A DNA stretch of 57,711 bases from Butyrivibrio sp. M55 (GTDB lineage Bacteria > Bacillota > Clostridia > Lachnospirales > Lachnospiraceae), in contig NZ_FPCD01000020.1 of assembly GCF_900116865.1 (NCBI RefSeq), positions 1-57,711 of the forward strand, read 5' to 3'. Both the position numbers and the translations under genes were made by a program. Numbering within the stretch: the first letter of the stretch is position 1; each line of letters begins with the position of its first letter. This document shows positions 41,679 to 50,312 of the stretch, one piece after another. The notes beneath the pieces were generated by a model. It ran no database searches. It was given only the letters and a program-made list of their open reading frames with translations, and was not told the origin of the DNA.

Positions 41679-43550
41679 ATGAGTAAAAAATTATTATCAC
41701 TAATATTATTTGCTATGTTTTTATCTTTCCCTGTTGCATCAAAGGCTGAAGAAAAAATAACCGAGAAGAATGGAGAGCAGATAATCAAGGATGTTTCTGT
41801 TAAAATCCCCGACAATTACACTGAATGCACATTTACATTACAGTACGAGAATGATAAATATGCTCCAGATAATGTAGAGCTGCTTTCTCCAAATAGAACC
41901 TCATATACTTTCACGACTGATCCTGTATCAGGAGATATAAGCTGTACAGTTCAGAATGTAGTAGCAGGAGAGTGGATGGTAAAAGCCACAAAAATGTTTT
42001 CTGAAAGTGCGGAAACTAAAGAAATCTGCAAAATCACAGTAAATGTCAAATCATCGAACTCAGCTGCTAAGGATGTGACAGGAGAAATCTCTTTATCAAA
42101 AGAAATATCAGGACTTACATATTACTGGAAGGATGACAATATCGTAGTAACATGGACCGATGAGAGTGTTGGCAACGTGGATATTACCGTCACGGATTCT
42201 AAGACATTAAAGATTCTTGGCAATGAAAAAGTAAAGCAGATGTACTATGAGTGTTATGTACCAGATAGTGTAGATGAGATCATTCTAAGTGTTGTCCCTG
42301 CAACATCATCAGGTATATCCGGCGCAGAAGTAACATATGTCATAAAGAATGACTATAACCCCAATGCAAGCATTGTATTTGATTCATCAGAATATATAAA
42401 TACAGTTACAAGACATGGTGTTGCATCAGTAGGAGAGCAGTACGCATTAAAGTATGTTGATAATGGTAATATCGTTGGTGCCTCCGGCAAGCTAGAAATA
42501 GGAGATAATGATTTTGAAGTTCCTGTTACAGAAGGCGATAACGATCTTATTGTTTATGTAGTTGATAAAAATGGCAACATGAAGTCATTTACAAACTCTG
42601 TTATCGTTGATACTGTACCTCCTGTACTTAAGATAGAAGATGATATGACGGGCACAAGTACCTATAATAATTCAATCTCTATTAGCGGCAATGTATCAGA
42701 TTTTGAGACTTTGTATAATGGGACACAGGAAGTAGAAGTAGATGAAAGAGGTTTCTTTGATGCAACAGCCACCTTGAGAGCAGGTAATAACGAGATAACT
42801 CTTGTAGCTACTGATAAAGCAGGTAATGAGACTACATACACAGCATACATTGAAATGCTCGTAAAGTCCCCCAAAAAATTCAATCCTTTACAGATAACAG
42901 GAATTATAATTTTTGTTATCGTATCAATTTTTTTAGTTGCTTATATTATCAAAAAAAGAAACCACAAAGTCAGTTCAAAGAAAAATGATAAAATGCCACG
43001 TTTTGAAAAAAATGGAACTACAGAAACAGAAGAGAAGAGTGATGCCATGCAACCTGAACCATTAATCGACAAAGGAATTCTTTTCTGTTCAATAATAATT
43101 CTGACTGGCTGTCTGTTTTTGAGCCTATTTGTAGTACAGGTTACCTATGTTAAAAGCGGATCAATGGAACCTACCATCATGACCGGCGAGTTTACTATAG
43201 TAAACAAGCTCTCTTACTTAAATAAAACACCTCAAAGAGGTGATGTAATTGCGTTTAAGTCAGAAGAATACAATAGATTTCTTTTAAAGAGGATCGTAGG
43301 TATTCCTGGTGATGAGATTGAGTTTCATGATGGGTATGTTTATATAAACGGTATCATCTGTGATGAGTCAGCATATCTTGATAAAGACATTGAGACAAAC
43401 TGCGATAAATGCTTTACTGTTCCAAACAACTCATACTTTGTCATGGGTGATAACAGAGAGCATAGTACAGACTCAAGGTTTTTCGAATTACCTTACATAC
43501 TAGAGGATGACATCATGGGTAGAGTCTTTTATCACTTTAGCTTTAACTAA
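41679..43550 (+). CDS. Ig-like ectodomain fused to type I signal peptidase
   Basis: A 623-residue protein from the ATG after AAGGAAAC. It has a signal peptide (LLSLILFAMFLSFPVASKA), then about 380 residues of beta-rich Ig-like domains ending in ITLVATDKAGNETTYTAYIE, a transmembrane helix (about 407-425), a basic linker, a second helix (about 470-490) and a signal peptidase I domain: catalytic Ser in KSGSMEPTIM (about 495), Lys in FLLKRIVGIPGDE (about 537) and GDNREHSTDSR. A signal peptidase joined to an adhesin-like ectodomain is unusual. It may process pilin or other exported proteins of the element. Confidence 0.7.
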   Translation: MSKKLLSLILFAMFLSFPVASKAEEKITEKNGEQIIKDVSVKIPDNYTECTFTLQYENDKYAPDNVELLSPNRTSYTFTTDPVSGDISCTVQNVVAGEWMVKATKMFSESAETKEICKITVNVKSSNSAAKDVTGEISLSKEISGLTYYWKDDNIVVTWTDESVGNVDITVTDSKTLKILGNEKVKQMYYECYVPDSVDEIILSVVPATSSGISGAEVTYVIKNDYNPNASIVFDSSEYINTVTRHGVASVGEQYALKYVDNGNIVGASGKLEIGDNDFEVPVTEGDNDLIVYVVDKNGNMKSFTNSVIVDTVPPVLKIEDDMTGTSTYNNSISISGNVSDFETLYNGTQEVEVDERGFFDATATLRAGNNEITLVATDKAGNETTYTAYIEMLVKSPKKFNPLQITGIIIFVIVSIFLVAYIIKKRNHKVSSKKNDKMPRFEKNGTTETEEKSDAMQPEPLIDKGILFCSIIILTGCLFLSLFVVQVTYVKSGSMEPTIMTGEFTIVNKLSYLNKTPQRGDVIAFKSEEYNRFLLKRIVGIPGDEIEFHDGYVYINGIICDESAYLDKDIETNCDKCFTVPNNSYFVMGDNREHSTDSRFFELPYILEDDIMGRVFYHFSFN

Positions 43551-43552
43551 AA

Positions 43553-43582
43553 AACACCCCTTTAGCTTATAACTGCTAAAGG
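43553..43582. terminator. Convergent terminator
   Basis: ACCCCTTTAGC and GCTAAAGGGGT form an 11-bp stem with an 8-base loop between two convergent genes; A and T runs on both sides support two-way action. Confidence 0.85.
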
Positions 43583-43594
43583 GGTAAATTTTAC

Positions 43595-44485
43595 TTAAAA
43601 TGCAATAAATTTCAAATATTGATTTTCTTCCTCCGCTGAGATGGTGAACTCTGCGAATGGATGAGAATTTAGGTGATTAAGAAACTGATTCCAAGTGCTA
43701 CCTGTCTTCTCTATAGCCTTGGGCCCGAATGCCACGGTCCTTTCTCTGCCGCTTGCATCCAACACCTTTAAGGTCTTCCATCCGCCCTTATCATCTGTGA
43801 GAGGAGCTTCAGCTTTTACTTTGAACTTTGCCTTGACTTTATTGATCCCGACTACGTTTGAGGGCTGCTTTGTCTCAGCCTGAGTGGATTGCGCATTCTT
43901 TTGCTCTATAGAAGTATTAGCTTCATTATTGTTATGGTTATTTCTCCAGTTTGACTGCTCTTTTGCTGCCTTTTCTCTCATCTGCTCAAGCTCATCCTTA
44001 CGCTTCTGATATGATATAGTATATCTTTCTGCGATACGACGAAGGTCATGTTCTGATATAGGAATGTTGCAGAAGAGCTTTTTATTGCCATCACCCGGAA
44101 CAGAACCATTGATGCAGTAACCACCATTTCTAGAATTCATTATGCCAATTGATTTTTCAGCATTTTCTCCGGTTGTATACTTAAATGCTTTAGGATATTC
44201 CTCGCCGTTCTGCTTCTCATCTGCAAGGATTCTCTGCATTCTTCCATGAAGAATATCATAAGCCCAGTTATCAAAGCACTGCGTTCCATCCCTAAGACAA
44301 TCCATGTATATATCAAAGCTCTTTCCTTTTCCATTCGCACCTTTTTCGATAAAACTGAATCTCAGCTTATCAATGGGATAAACGGTGTAGACTTTGAGCC
44401 CCCATATATTAGTCCAAACATCAAGTATCGCATTATCCTTCATCTGTTCCTCTATACGACTAATATCCTTATTGGCCTTTGCCAT
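43595..44485 (-). CDS. Hypothetical protein, last gene of the helicase/exonuclease operon
   Basis: A 296-residue cytosolic protein. The N-terminal half has an alpha/beta pattern (WGLKVYTVYPIDKLRFSFIEKG); the middle is Gln/Asn-rich and disordered; the C-terminal 80 residues look folded again (WKTLKVLDASGRERTVAFG). It starts almost directly after the RecD-like helicase stop and so may act with it in DNA processing. No family is recognised. Confidence 0.6.
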   Translation of the reverse strand: MAKANKDISRIEEQMKDNAILDVWTNIWGLKVYTVYPIDKLRFSFIEKGANGKGKSFDIYMDCLRDGTQCFDNWAYDILHGRMQRILADEKQNGEEYPKAFKYTTGENAEKSIGIMNSRNGGYCINGSVPGDGNKKLFCNIPISEHDLRRIAERYTISYQKRKDELEQMREKAAKEQSNWRNNHNNNEANTSIEQKNAQSTQAETKQPSNVVGINKVKAKFKVKAEAPLTDDKGGWKTLKVLDASGRERTVAFGPKAIEKTGSTWNQFLNHLNSHPFAEFTISAEEENQYLKFIAF

Positions 44486-44486
44486 G

Positions 44487-46010
44487 TTATGCCACCTCCT
44501 CGTTTGAATGCTTTTTTTCTGAATATATCTTTAAGTATTCTGAGAGCATTGTTGTTCTAAGGCATGATGCCTCTGTTTCTATTGCTTTTTTTACAGCATC
44601 CGGTTCACATATAAGAAAACATTCCTTTTTAGCTCTTGTGATTGCTGTATATAAAAGATTCCTTTGAAGCATGGTCTCATGTTCGTTGAGCATCAGTGTT
44701 ATAACAATCTTTGCCTCAGATCCTTGGCTCTTGTGTATGCTCATCGCATAAGCCAGCGTGATCTTTTCTGCAAGAGCGTACTTATCAAGCATAATACTTT
44801 TCCCATTAACCAAGATAGAAACAAACATGTTATCTATAATGTCTTTAATAACACCTATCTCACCGTTTGAAACAATATCATCGTTCTGTAAAAACATTAC
44901 CATATCACCTGTCCTATAAAATTCTCTCCCGACTTTTATCTGAGCCTTTGGGTGAGAATTTACAATCTGCTGGATTTTTTTGTTTACTTCTATAGAACAA
45001 GTGTCTCCGTGTTGTCTGTATGGAGTTAAAATCATTACATTTTGCACTCCATACTTTTCAATTTCCTGTTTGTAGAATAGCAGGATCTGATCCAATGCAT
45101 TGCATCCCTCAACCGGCTTTGAAAGATGAAAATCTTCCCCAGCATGAAGATGCCAGTCACCATTCTTGATAAGCTGTATATTATCGGCAAGAACTGATTC
45201 TCCCTTTTGTCTAAAAGTCTTAGTAAGCCTTGCTACAGGAACAGTCTCAGAAGAGATAACGTCTCTTAGTACTGCACCCGGCCCAACAGAAGGAAGTTGA
45301 TCAACATCTCCAACCCATATAACACGCTGTCCTGTCTGTACCGCCTTAAAAAGCGCTTCTGCAAGAAAAACATCAACCATTGATACTTCATCACAGATGA
45401 TAGTGTCTATACTCTTACTAAATGGTTTTGGTTCCATCTTATCAGGAGTAGTTTCAAGAAGTTTGCAAATCGTTTTAGCATCAAATCCAGTACTATCTGT
45501 TATTCTTCTTGCAGCATTACCAGTTGGAGCACAGTATGAAATATTCTTGTCTCCAAGCGCGAGAAGAACATAATTTATTACGTTGAGCACGCAAGTTTTT
45601 CCGGTTCCAGGGCCTCCTGTAATGACAAGAAAAAGGTTGTTGCATGCCATTTTAACAGCATTTCTTTGTCCTATGTGAAGTTTAAGTCCCAGTGCCTTTT
45701 CCGCCTCATCAATTTTTTCATCAAGTAACTTATCAGGATAAATTCTGTGTGGAGCATCCATAACCCTTAAAATGCCCAGAGCTATTTTTGCTTCCGCGGA
45801 CGCGTAGAGTGGAAGAGTAATGTATACCTTTCCACCAACTTTTCTTGCCATGATATTTCCGCTATTAATGTCCGTATTTAAAAAGCTTAAAGAAGCATTG
45901 CCTTTAAGCTTTTCTGCTACTTGATGCAAATAGTCTTCACTTAGCCACGTGTTACCTGACTGAGATAAAAGTTCATTGATAAAGGCAGTATTGCTTTTAA
46001 TTTTAGGCAT
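44487..46010 (-). CDS. RecD-like SF1B DNA helicase
   Basis: A 507-residue protein from ATG 46008-46010, chosen over a GTG nine bases upstream because AGGTGG is well spaced for the ATG. Motifs are in order: Q-like LGLKLHIGQRNAV, motif I TGGPGTGKT (about 135), Ia YCAPTGNAARRI, motif II ICDEVSMVD, III WVGDVDQLPSVGPG, IV KTFRQ, and the C-terminal AMSIHKSQGSE and YTAITRAK. It is shorter than RecD2 at the N-terminus. It probably unwinds DNA 5' to 3' in recombination or transfer. Confidence 0.82.
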   Translation of the reverse strand: MPKIKSNTAFINELLSQSGNTWLSEDYLHQVAEKLKGNASLSFLNTDINSGNIMARKVGGKVYITLPLYASAEAKIALGILRVMDAPHRIYPDKLLDEKIDEAEKALGLKLHIGQRNAVKMACNNLFLVITGGPGTGKTCVLNVINYVLLALGDKNISYCAPTGNAARRITDSTGFDAKTICKLLETTPDKMEPKPFSKSIDTIICDEVSMVDVFLAEALFKAVQTGQRVIWVGDVDQLPSVGPGAVLRDVISSETVPVARLTKTFRQKGESVLADNIQLIKNGDWHLHAGEDFHLSKPVEGCNALDQILLFYKQEIEKYGVQNVMILTPYRQHGDTCSIEVNKKIQQIVNSHPKAQIKVGREFYRTGDMVMFLQNDDIVSNGEIGVIKDIIDNMFVSILVNGKSIMLDKYALAEKITLAYAMSIHKSQGSEAKIVITLMLNEHETMLQRNLLYTAITRAKKECFLICEPDAVKKAIETEASCLRTTMLSEYLKIYSEKKHSNEEVA

Positions 46011-46027
46011 TAATACCACCTTTCCCC

Positions 46028-47290
46028 TTATTCATTAAGGTTTCTGTACGTCGCCTCATATGTTTTTGTGTTCCCTGTGGGCTTTGCCTCAGTGCGAACT
46101 CTTGCATAGACCGTAGGATTTTCTATCTTAAACTGTCTTACATCGAATACCTTTGCCATATACTTGTCTTTGAGACCAGGATAGTCTTTTTCAAGTAAAT
46201 TAAGGTCGATATGAGCTTTTTCTACAAGCGAGGCTATATTTATGCACTCGACCTTTTCTCGTGGCGTCTTAACCTTAATTTTGATTGTTTCCTTATCTCT
46301 GCGACAAACAATATAGTCCGCATCTCCAACAACAGGTGAAAGGATAGAAATAAGTTCTTCATCCTTTTCATCCATTTCTTCGATCTGTTTCTGAAGCTGT
46401 GCTCTTTTTTCTTTCCTGTCGTAAAGTCCTTTTAGGAGCGAAAAATAAGCAGAAGGTAAAATTGCATCCTTATTCCCAGTAGCAGAAGTCCCGTAAAGTC
46501 TTGTGTAGTAATTGGCAAGAAGAGCAGGATCGCAATTTGATGTATCCCATTCCTTTCCATCTACAACATCCTTCGCAAATTTCTTCTCTGCTTCAAGCAT
46601 CTTGTCCTCAAACTCAAGATTTCTTTCAAGAGGAATACATGCAAATTTCTGAAGACCAAACCCCCATGCACAGCAGATAAACGCATAATCCAGATTTAAA
46701 ACCGCCATATAGTGATTAGGCTGATAAAAATAATATTCTGGTATAATCCCGTTTAACCATTTAGCCACTGTCTTTCTGCCAGTTTCACCATCAGGATTAG
46801 TCGTCTTGTATTCCAAAATGCCAATCCTTCCATTGACTTTGACAAGCCCGTCAACATCTGCTACAGCTTGGGGATACTTAAGCGTGCCATCTTCATTCTT
46901 GATTCCGCATTGATACCAGCGTCTGTCATTATAAATACCATTTTGACAGGCATTGAACTCTGCAATTGTTTTACATACAGCGAGCTCTATGCCGTAGTTT
47001 TTTTTGAACCATAAGATAAACATCTCCTGTACATAAGGCTCAAAGATATGCCCCATCAGCTTGTTTTCCTCATTGAATTCTTTTTGAATAATAGGTTTGA
47101 TACCTCTTTTCCTATCTGCAAGTTCTTTAGAGCATACCCAGGGAGATTCATCCTTGCTTGCAGCAACTTCACTCCCTCCGATAGTACATGGTATGTTGTG
47201 AAGCTTGCCGGTTCTCATTAGTAGCCACTGTTCATTTGTCATGTTGGATGTATCACAAAGAGCGACAGGCTGCGAGTTTTCTCTCGGCAT
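46028..47290 (-). CDS. YqaJ-type (lambda-exonuclease-like) recombination nuclease
   Basis: A 420-residue protein. The core shows RTGKL...TIGGSEVAA, then MGHIFEPYVQEMF, ADVDGLVKVNGRIGILEYKTT, and YFYQPNHYMAVL, the residue pattern of the YqaJ/PD-(D/E)xK viral recombinase family (catalytic D in DVDG, E-x-K in LEYKT). These exonucleases make 3' tails for annealing proteins. AAAGGAGG stands five bases before the start. It heads the operon with the RecD-like helicase. Confidence 0.72.
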   Translation of the reverse strand: MPRENSQPVALCDTSNMTNEQWLLMRTGKLHNIPCTIGGSEVAASKDESPWVCSKELADRKRGIKPIIQKEFNEENKLMGHIFEPYVQEMFILWFKKNYGIELAVCKTIAEFNACQNGIYNDRRWYQCGIKNEDGTLKYPQAVADVDGLVKVNGRIGILEYKTTNPDGETGRKTVAKWLNGIIPEYYFYQPNHYMAVLNLDYAFICCAWGFGLQKFACIPLERNLEFEDKMLEAEKKFAKDVVDGKEWDTSNCDPALLANYYTRLYGTSATGNKDAILPSAYFSLLKGLYDRKEKRAQLQKQIEEMDEKDEELISILSPVVGDADYIVCRRDKETIKIKVKTPREKVECINIASLVEKAHIDLNLLEKDYPGLKDKYMAKVFDVRQFKIENPTVYARVRTEAKPTGNTKTYEATYRNLNE

Positions 47291-47460
47291 ATGTATGCCT
47301 CCTTTCGTTAATAATATTTATTTGATCGCCCGTTAGGACGTTATTTTGGGAAAATATATTTGAAAACGTCAAAAAAAGCCGCTTAGAATAAGCGACTTTC
47401 ATGGATTTAACGATATATTATTTAACGTTACAAATATTATACTATGAGTGTAAATAAAAG
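47291..47460 (-). promoter_or_regulatory. Boxed promoter and attenuator-like leader of the exonuclease operon
   Basis: On the - strand TTTACT, 17 bases, TATAAT; the spacer carries TACAC-TCATA-GTATA (47438-47452). The transcript begins with GTAACGTTAAAT, then a hairpin AAAGTCGCTTA...TAAGCGGCTTTTTTT followed directly by GACGTTT. The ACGTTAAA and TTTGACGT segments can pair and would then compete for the terminator U-run. A small CGTCCTAACGGGCG stem and the ribosome binding site follow. Confidence 0.65.
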
Positions 47461-47466
47461 TAAAGT

Positions 47467-47500
47467 TCAAACATAGCTTTCTCCGAAGAGAAAGCCATGT
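47467..47500 (-). terminator. Terminator of the SSB/annealing operon
   Basis: AAACATGGCTTTCTC and GAGAAAGCTATGTTT pair around TTCG, a 15-bp stem with one G-T pair. The T-run after it is weak (GAACTTTACTTTTATTT) and holds the next promoter. Confidence 0.65.
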
Positions 47501-47545
47501 TTGAAATAATATTCCTAAGATCTAATCCGAAAGAAGATAAGACTA

Positions 47546-48448
47546 TCAGGATGCTTTCTTAGAATTTTTCTCATAGATTGTTCTGGCTAACTCATTTGCC
47601 ATTACAAGCTGTTTTACAGTCTCGTAATAAGCTTCTGAAGCTGACTGTTTCCCGCAATCAAGCTGATTAAGCATCCATGCAAGATACTTTGGTGTCATCT
47701 TTGCAAGAGGCTTTTCTTTCTGAGGCCCAAAATTTACAATTGTAAGATCCTCTTCATCCTCATCTACATTTTCATTGAGTTTCCTATCATTCTCAAGAAT
47801 GGCATTCTTTAATTCAGTTGGCACATCTGATAGGTCTGTTACGCCACCATCATCCTTGAGATTTGTTTTACCAGCTTTTTCAGCCTCAAGTGCAGCATTT
47901 AAAGCTTTTGCAACATCCTCGGAAACAGTCTCTTCAGGAAGCTTGTCGTTTCCGGGAGTAGGAGAGGGCTCTTCGATGTCTCCTGTGAAATCCATACATA
48001 TTCCTGCGTTGTACAGAGCAATCTTCTCTGCCTTTGCAAGTGCATAGTCGATCATGCGGCTGTTCCTAACATCATCAGAAAGTCCACCAAAAGGTTCTGT
48101 TGAAGTAAAAGCCTGAGTAGCTTCTGCCTTGTATTCATAATTTACACCGTCAAGCGTACCCGAAAGAGTACATACTGCTTTGGCCCACTCACCTTTTCTA
48201 AATTCAACGACCGTCCTTGTATTTCTTGCCGATCCATACAGAGCATAAAAGAGCATCCTTTTATACTTAAGAGGAATCCATGCGATTGTTTCAACAGCAC
48301 CACTTCCATCAACTATCTCTGAAGATTCTGCAAGAAATGACATACCCTTAAGTACAGTGGCAATATCATCTGCCTTTGCAGTGCCTACTTTTTTTCCATT
48401 GATTAAATCTGCGAGAACTCCCGCATAATAACTTTGCAACACATTCAT
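47546..48448 (-). CDS. Possible single-strand annealing protein
   Basis: About 300 residues from the ATG at 48448, chosen because AGGAGG lies 12 bases upstream. The middle has a Rad52/Sak-like flavour (VCTLSGTLDGVNYEYKAEA ... SRMIDYALAKAEKIALYNAG). The C-terminal half has an acidic linker and a helical end. It is encoded between an SSB and a lambda-exonuclease-like nuclease, where phage annealing proteins often lie. The family call is tentative. Confidence 0.45.
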   Translation of the reverse strand: MNVLQSYYAGVLADLINGKKVGTAKADDIATVLKGMSFLAESSEIVDGSGAVETIAWIPLKYKRMLFYALYGSARNTRTVVEFRKGEWAKAVCTLSGTLDGVNYEYKAEATQAFTSTEPFGGLSDDVRNSRMIDYALAKAEKIALYNAGICMDFTGDIEEPSPTPGNDKLPEETVSEDVAKALNAALEAEKAGKTNLKDDGGVTDLSDVPTELKNAILENDRKLNENVDEDEEDLTIVNFGPQKEKPLAKMTPKYLAWMLNQLDCGKQSASEAYYETVKQLVMANELARTIYEKNSKKAS

Positions 48449-48539
48449 ATGCTTTTTCCTCCTAAAATCAAAGAACCTCAAGGCGTGATTCCCTCAAGGC
48501 TCTTTACGTTTAATATTCAGTTACAGGACAGAGCTCCAA

Positions 48540-48995
48540 TTAGTTAAAAGGAAGTTCCTCATCAAGTCCGTCAGGAATATTAAAGAATCCATCCTCATCA
48601 CCAGTGGCTGATGCCTGTGTAGCAGCACTATTTCCACTGTTTTCATTATTTTCACTATTGGAATTTCCCTTAGAGCCAACTCCAAAACCGATATCTTCAG
48701 CTACAACGTCGGTTGTGTAGATCTTAACGCCATCCTTATTTGTGTAAGAACCTGTCTGGATACGACCTGTTAACTCAATAGCAGATCCTTTCTTGAAGTA
48801 CTTTCCAAGAAATTCTGCACTCTTGCCAAAAGCTACTACCGGAATAAAGTCTGCTGTCTGCACTCCGTCGTTCTGTCTCTGTTCTCTAGAAAGTTTTCTA
48901 TCTACAGCAACAGTGACTCTAGCAACTGAACTCTGATTAGTTGTTTTAACATCGACATCTCTTGTAAGTCTTCCTGTAATTTCTACTTTATTCAT
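48540..48995 (-). CDS. ssb: Single-stranded DNA-binding protein
   Basis: A 151-residue SSB from the ATG preceded by AAAGGTAA. The OB fold is clear: MNKVEITGRLTRDVDVK, VARVTVAVDR, TADFIPVVAFGKSAEFLGKYFKKG, IELTGRIQTGSYTNKDG and TTDVVAEDI. The tail is Asn/Ser/Gly-rich and ends in the acidic tip DEELPFN, matching the protein-interaction tip of bacterial SSBs. It probably protects transferred single strands. Confidence 0.92.
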   Translation of the reverse strand: MNKVEITGRLTRDVDVKTTNQSSVARVTVAVDRKLSREQRQNDGVQTADFIPVVAFGKSAEFLGKYFKKGSAIELTGRIQTGSYTNKDGVKIYTTDVVAEDIGFGVGSKGNSNSENNENSGNSAATQASATGDEDGFFNIPDGLDEELPFN

Positions 48996-49055
48996 ATTTT
49001 TACCTTTCTGCGGTGCCCGTGTGCCGTTTTCCGCCAAAAATTATACGATGATGAA

Positions 49056-49493
49056 TCATGATAACAATACCCTAACCATTTCATCATCATCTTCGTTAAA
49101 GTCTTCCCCTTTAGGCCCGTCATCCTTCGGGGAAGATTTTTCATCGGTGGAAGTTTTTTCAGTAAACTCCCATCCTTTATCTGTATGTCTTTTAAATAAT
49201 GTAAGCCTTTGCCGGCCTTTTTTTGTTTCGACATACACTATAACAACATTCCTGAGATAATTGCCTAACACTTTAATGTCAGTGACATCCTCAATGTTGT
49301 TAATAACATATTTGTTTACCGCCCTGATAAATTCAGTGTTTCGGTTTTCACTGGGCGATGGTTTGCGATATGAAACATTAATATGTTCCGCATGCCATTT
49401 TCTTTTTCTTGCTGCGGCCTTTGCCTTTGATAACATTGCAATCACCAGGATGATTGGCATAAATGCAATAAATACAGCTAATGATAGAATCAT
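49056..49493 (-). CDS. Small membrane-anchored hypothetical protein
   Basis: A 145-residue protein with one N-terminal transmembrane helix (about 2-22), a basic stretch, a short mixed domain (IRAVNKYVINNIEDVTDIKVLG) and a very acidic tail. It sits between the OB-fold-like gene and ssb. No family is recognised. Confidence 0.55.
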   Translation of the reverse strand: MILSLAVFIAFMPIILVIAMLSKAKAAARKRKWHAEHINVSYRKPSPSENRNTEFIRAVNKYVINNIEDVTDIKVLGNYLRNVVIVYVETKKGRQRLTLFKRHTDKGWEFTEKTSTDEKSSPKDDGPKGEDFNEDDDEMVRVLLS

Positions 49494-49513
49494 CCTTGCA
49501 CTCCTTTCATCTA

Positions 49514-49885
49514 CTATGTAATACTGTCCAAAACCGCGCTTTCAGGAAGGGCAGTAGTAGTAGATATTTCTTTTTTTTCGGGGCTTTTCATTACCTGAAA
49601 GCTTGTCATTTTGATAAAGATTTCATCATGACCTTCCTTGTTGGTATATCCGTGCTCTTCACCAATTATCATCAGATAGTCATTTATCTTGATACTATCC
49701 TTGATCTCATTTGCGATTCTTCCCTCGGCTATTACAAGTCGATATATAGGTTTTGCTCCCTCGCAGTATTCTTGGACTCTGAGACGTATGAATTCACCCT
49801 TTTTGTTTTTGCCTTCTGCAAACGCCGCCAGACTACCTTTAGATGCCGGTTCGACCTTTGCAGGAGCAATCATTATGGTATTCAC
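49514..49885 (-). CDS. Second OB-fold (SSB-like) protein
   Basis: About 123 residues if translation starts at GTG 49883-49885, four bases after GGAGG; an ATG twelve bases later is the alternative. An upstream frame start would fall inside the leader hairpin and is unlikely. The pattern GSLAAFAEGKNKKGEFIRLRV, YRLVIAEGRIANEIKDSIKIN, DYLMIIGEEHGYTNKEGHDE and IKMTSFQVM follows an SSB-type OB fold. It may bind single-stranded DNA with the adjacent SSB. Confidence 0.5.
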   Translation of the reverse strand: MNTIMIAPAKVEPASKGSLAAFAEGKNKKGEFIRLRVQEYCEGAKPIYRLVIAEGRIANEIKDSIKINDYLMIIGEEHGYTNKEGHDEIFIKMTSFQVMKSPEKKEISTTTALPESAVLDSIT

Positions 49886-50012
49886 GCTACCTCCTTCCTT
49901 ACGCAAAAAAAGAGCCACAGCTATCCGCTATGACTCTTAATTATTTTGACTATATTCTTTAACGTTATAAATAGTTTAGCACTTAATACACTTAATGTAA
50001 AGTGAAATATAA
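49886..50012 (-). promoter_or_regulatory. Promoter and attenuator-like leader of the OB-fold/SSB operon
   Basis: On the - strand TTTACA, 17 bases, TAAACT; a box variant TTTAC-ATTAA-GTGTA (49988-50002) overlaps the -35 side. The leader then has ATAACGTTAAAG, and a hairpin AAGAGTCATAGCGGATAGC-TGTGGCTCTT followed by TTTTTTTGCG, before the GGAGG. The hairpin and its sequence closely resemble those at 52.65 kb. Confidence 0.6.
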
Positions 50013-50026
50013 TCTTTGCCTTCACC

Positions 50027-50269
50027 TTACCAAAGACCTAAAATACAATAACCATCTTTAAGACCATATTCCGAAGCATTTCTTAAGATGTATGTAATGG
50101 GTATATTCTCTATGATTTTTCCGGTATATCTGCCTTTATCAAATTCTTTTAGCGTTACCAAGTCACCCACCTGAAATTCACGATCATCTTTGCGTATCTC
50201 AAATCTTTTTAGATTATTTTTGACATCATCAAAATATTTTGGACTTATTTTGAGCACATGCTTTGTCAT
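50027..50269 (-). CDS. DUF3850 / ASCH-like small protein
   Basis: An 80-residue protein matching the DUF3850 pattern: HVLKISPKYFDDVKNNLKRFEIRK, then REFQVGDLVTLKEFD, ITYILRN and YGLKDGYCILGL. This is an ASCH/PUA-like fold, thought to bind RNA or modified bases and common in phages and plasmids. It is at the end of an operon after the PAPS-reductase-like gene. It appears complete. Confidence 0.8.
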   Translation of the reverse strand: MTKHVLKISPKYFDDVKNNLKRFEIRKDDREFQVGDLVTLKEFDKGRYTGKIIENIPITYILRNASEYGLKDGYCILGLW

Positions 50270-50312
50270 TTTTTCACCTCACTCATTCTTGTTCCACATA
50301 CTTTCCTTCCTT

